From Chloroflexota bacterium (lineage in GTDB: Bacteria > Chloroflexota > Chloroflexia > Chloroflexales > Kallotenuaceae), in assembly GCA_019240175.1 (NCBI GenBank), contig JAFAYS010000339.1, positions 1-5,504 on the forward strand: a DNA stretch of 5,504 nucleotides. The letters run 5' to 3'. Below the pieces are notes generated by a model. That model searched no databases, was not told the origin of the DNA, and worked only from the letters and a program-made list of their open reading frames with translations. The number at the start of each line of letters is the position of its first letter. Position 1 is the first letter of the stretch. This document shows, piece by piece, positions 5,451-5,504 of this stretch. The translations under genes were made by a program, and so were the position numbers.

Positions 5451-5504
5451 CTAGCTGATCTCGCCCGTGACCGGACGACCGGCGACGGCGAGCTCGACTT
5501 GCAG
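5451..5504 (-). CDS. Likely last 17 codons of a gene continuing past the right edge
   Basis: Read on the minus strand from the window edge, the frame gives LQVELAVAGRPVTGEIS and then TAG at 5453-5451. Most codons end in G or C (14 of 17), like the conserved genes here, and the peptide looks like a normal protein tail. It is far too short to assign a family or to exclude chance. If real, it lies 91 bases upstream of the aminotransferase on the same strand. Confidence 0.4.
   Translation of the reverse strand: MQVELAVAGRPVTGEIS

Noticed and set aside
1..5504. Search for tRNA, rRNA, CRISPR arrays, riboswitches and insertion sequences
   Set aside because: I saw no cloverleaf-like sequence, no regularly spaced repeat array, no transposase gene and no long terminal inverted repeats; short or diverged RNA elements could be missed by eye.

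Overview
The window looks like an ordinary chromosomal stretch of a moderately GC-rich bacterium. The protein-coding rows I counted by hand in the transporter and aminotransferase genes are about 67-70% G+C. The gene styles (a stand-alone two-CBS protein, a DHA3-type MFS pump, an archaeal/PatA-like class I aminotransferase, a bacterial 'animal-type' haem peroxidase) remind me of Chloroflexota of the Chloroflexus/Roseiflexus kind. That placement is an impression from protein style only and is weakly supported.

Layout from left to right. (1) The 5' part of an animal-type haem peroxidase gene on the minus strand (866 to beyond base 1), cut by the window edge just after its proximal-haem histidine motif. 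(2) A divergent intergenic region of about 140 bases, then a small two-CBS-domain protein on the plus strand (1009-1440). (3) A convergent junction of only 20 bases carrying a 13-base tandem duplication, followed by a minus-strand yefM-yoeB type II toxin-antitoxin operon (antitoxin 2016-1729, toxin 1745-1461). It overlaps by 17 bases, has a TTG toxin start, and has two TGTACA boxes in its control region. This segment is clearly more AT-rich than its neighbours. (4) A minus-strand MFS exporter (3354-2143). (5) A divergent plus-strand gene for a membrane-anchored or secreted protein of unknown function (3576-4130). (6) A strong hairpin terminator (4147-4179) shared by that gene and (7) a convergent minus-strand class I aminotransferase (5359-4196). 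(8) At the right edge, a likely last 17 codons of another minus-strand gene (5504-5451).

The genes do not form one pathway. The only tight functional unit is the toxin-antitoxin pair, which should repress its own promoter through the TGTACA boxes. The peroxidase/CBS pair and the MFS/unknown-protein pair are divergent, so shared regulatory regions are possible but unproven. I do not see a convincing new system. The points most worth a second look are the conserved-looking YefM-YoeB operator in a distant host, the unusual toxin start with an out-of-frame decoy start just downstream, and the peroxidase that keeps both residues used for covalent haem attachment in animal enzymes.
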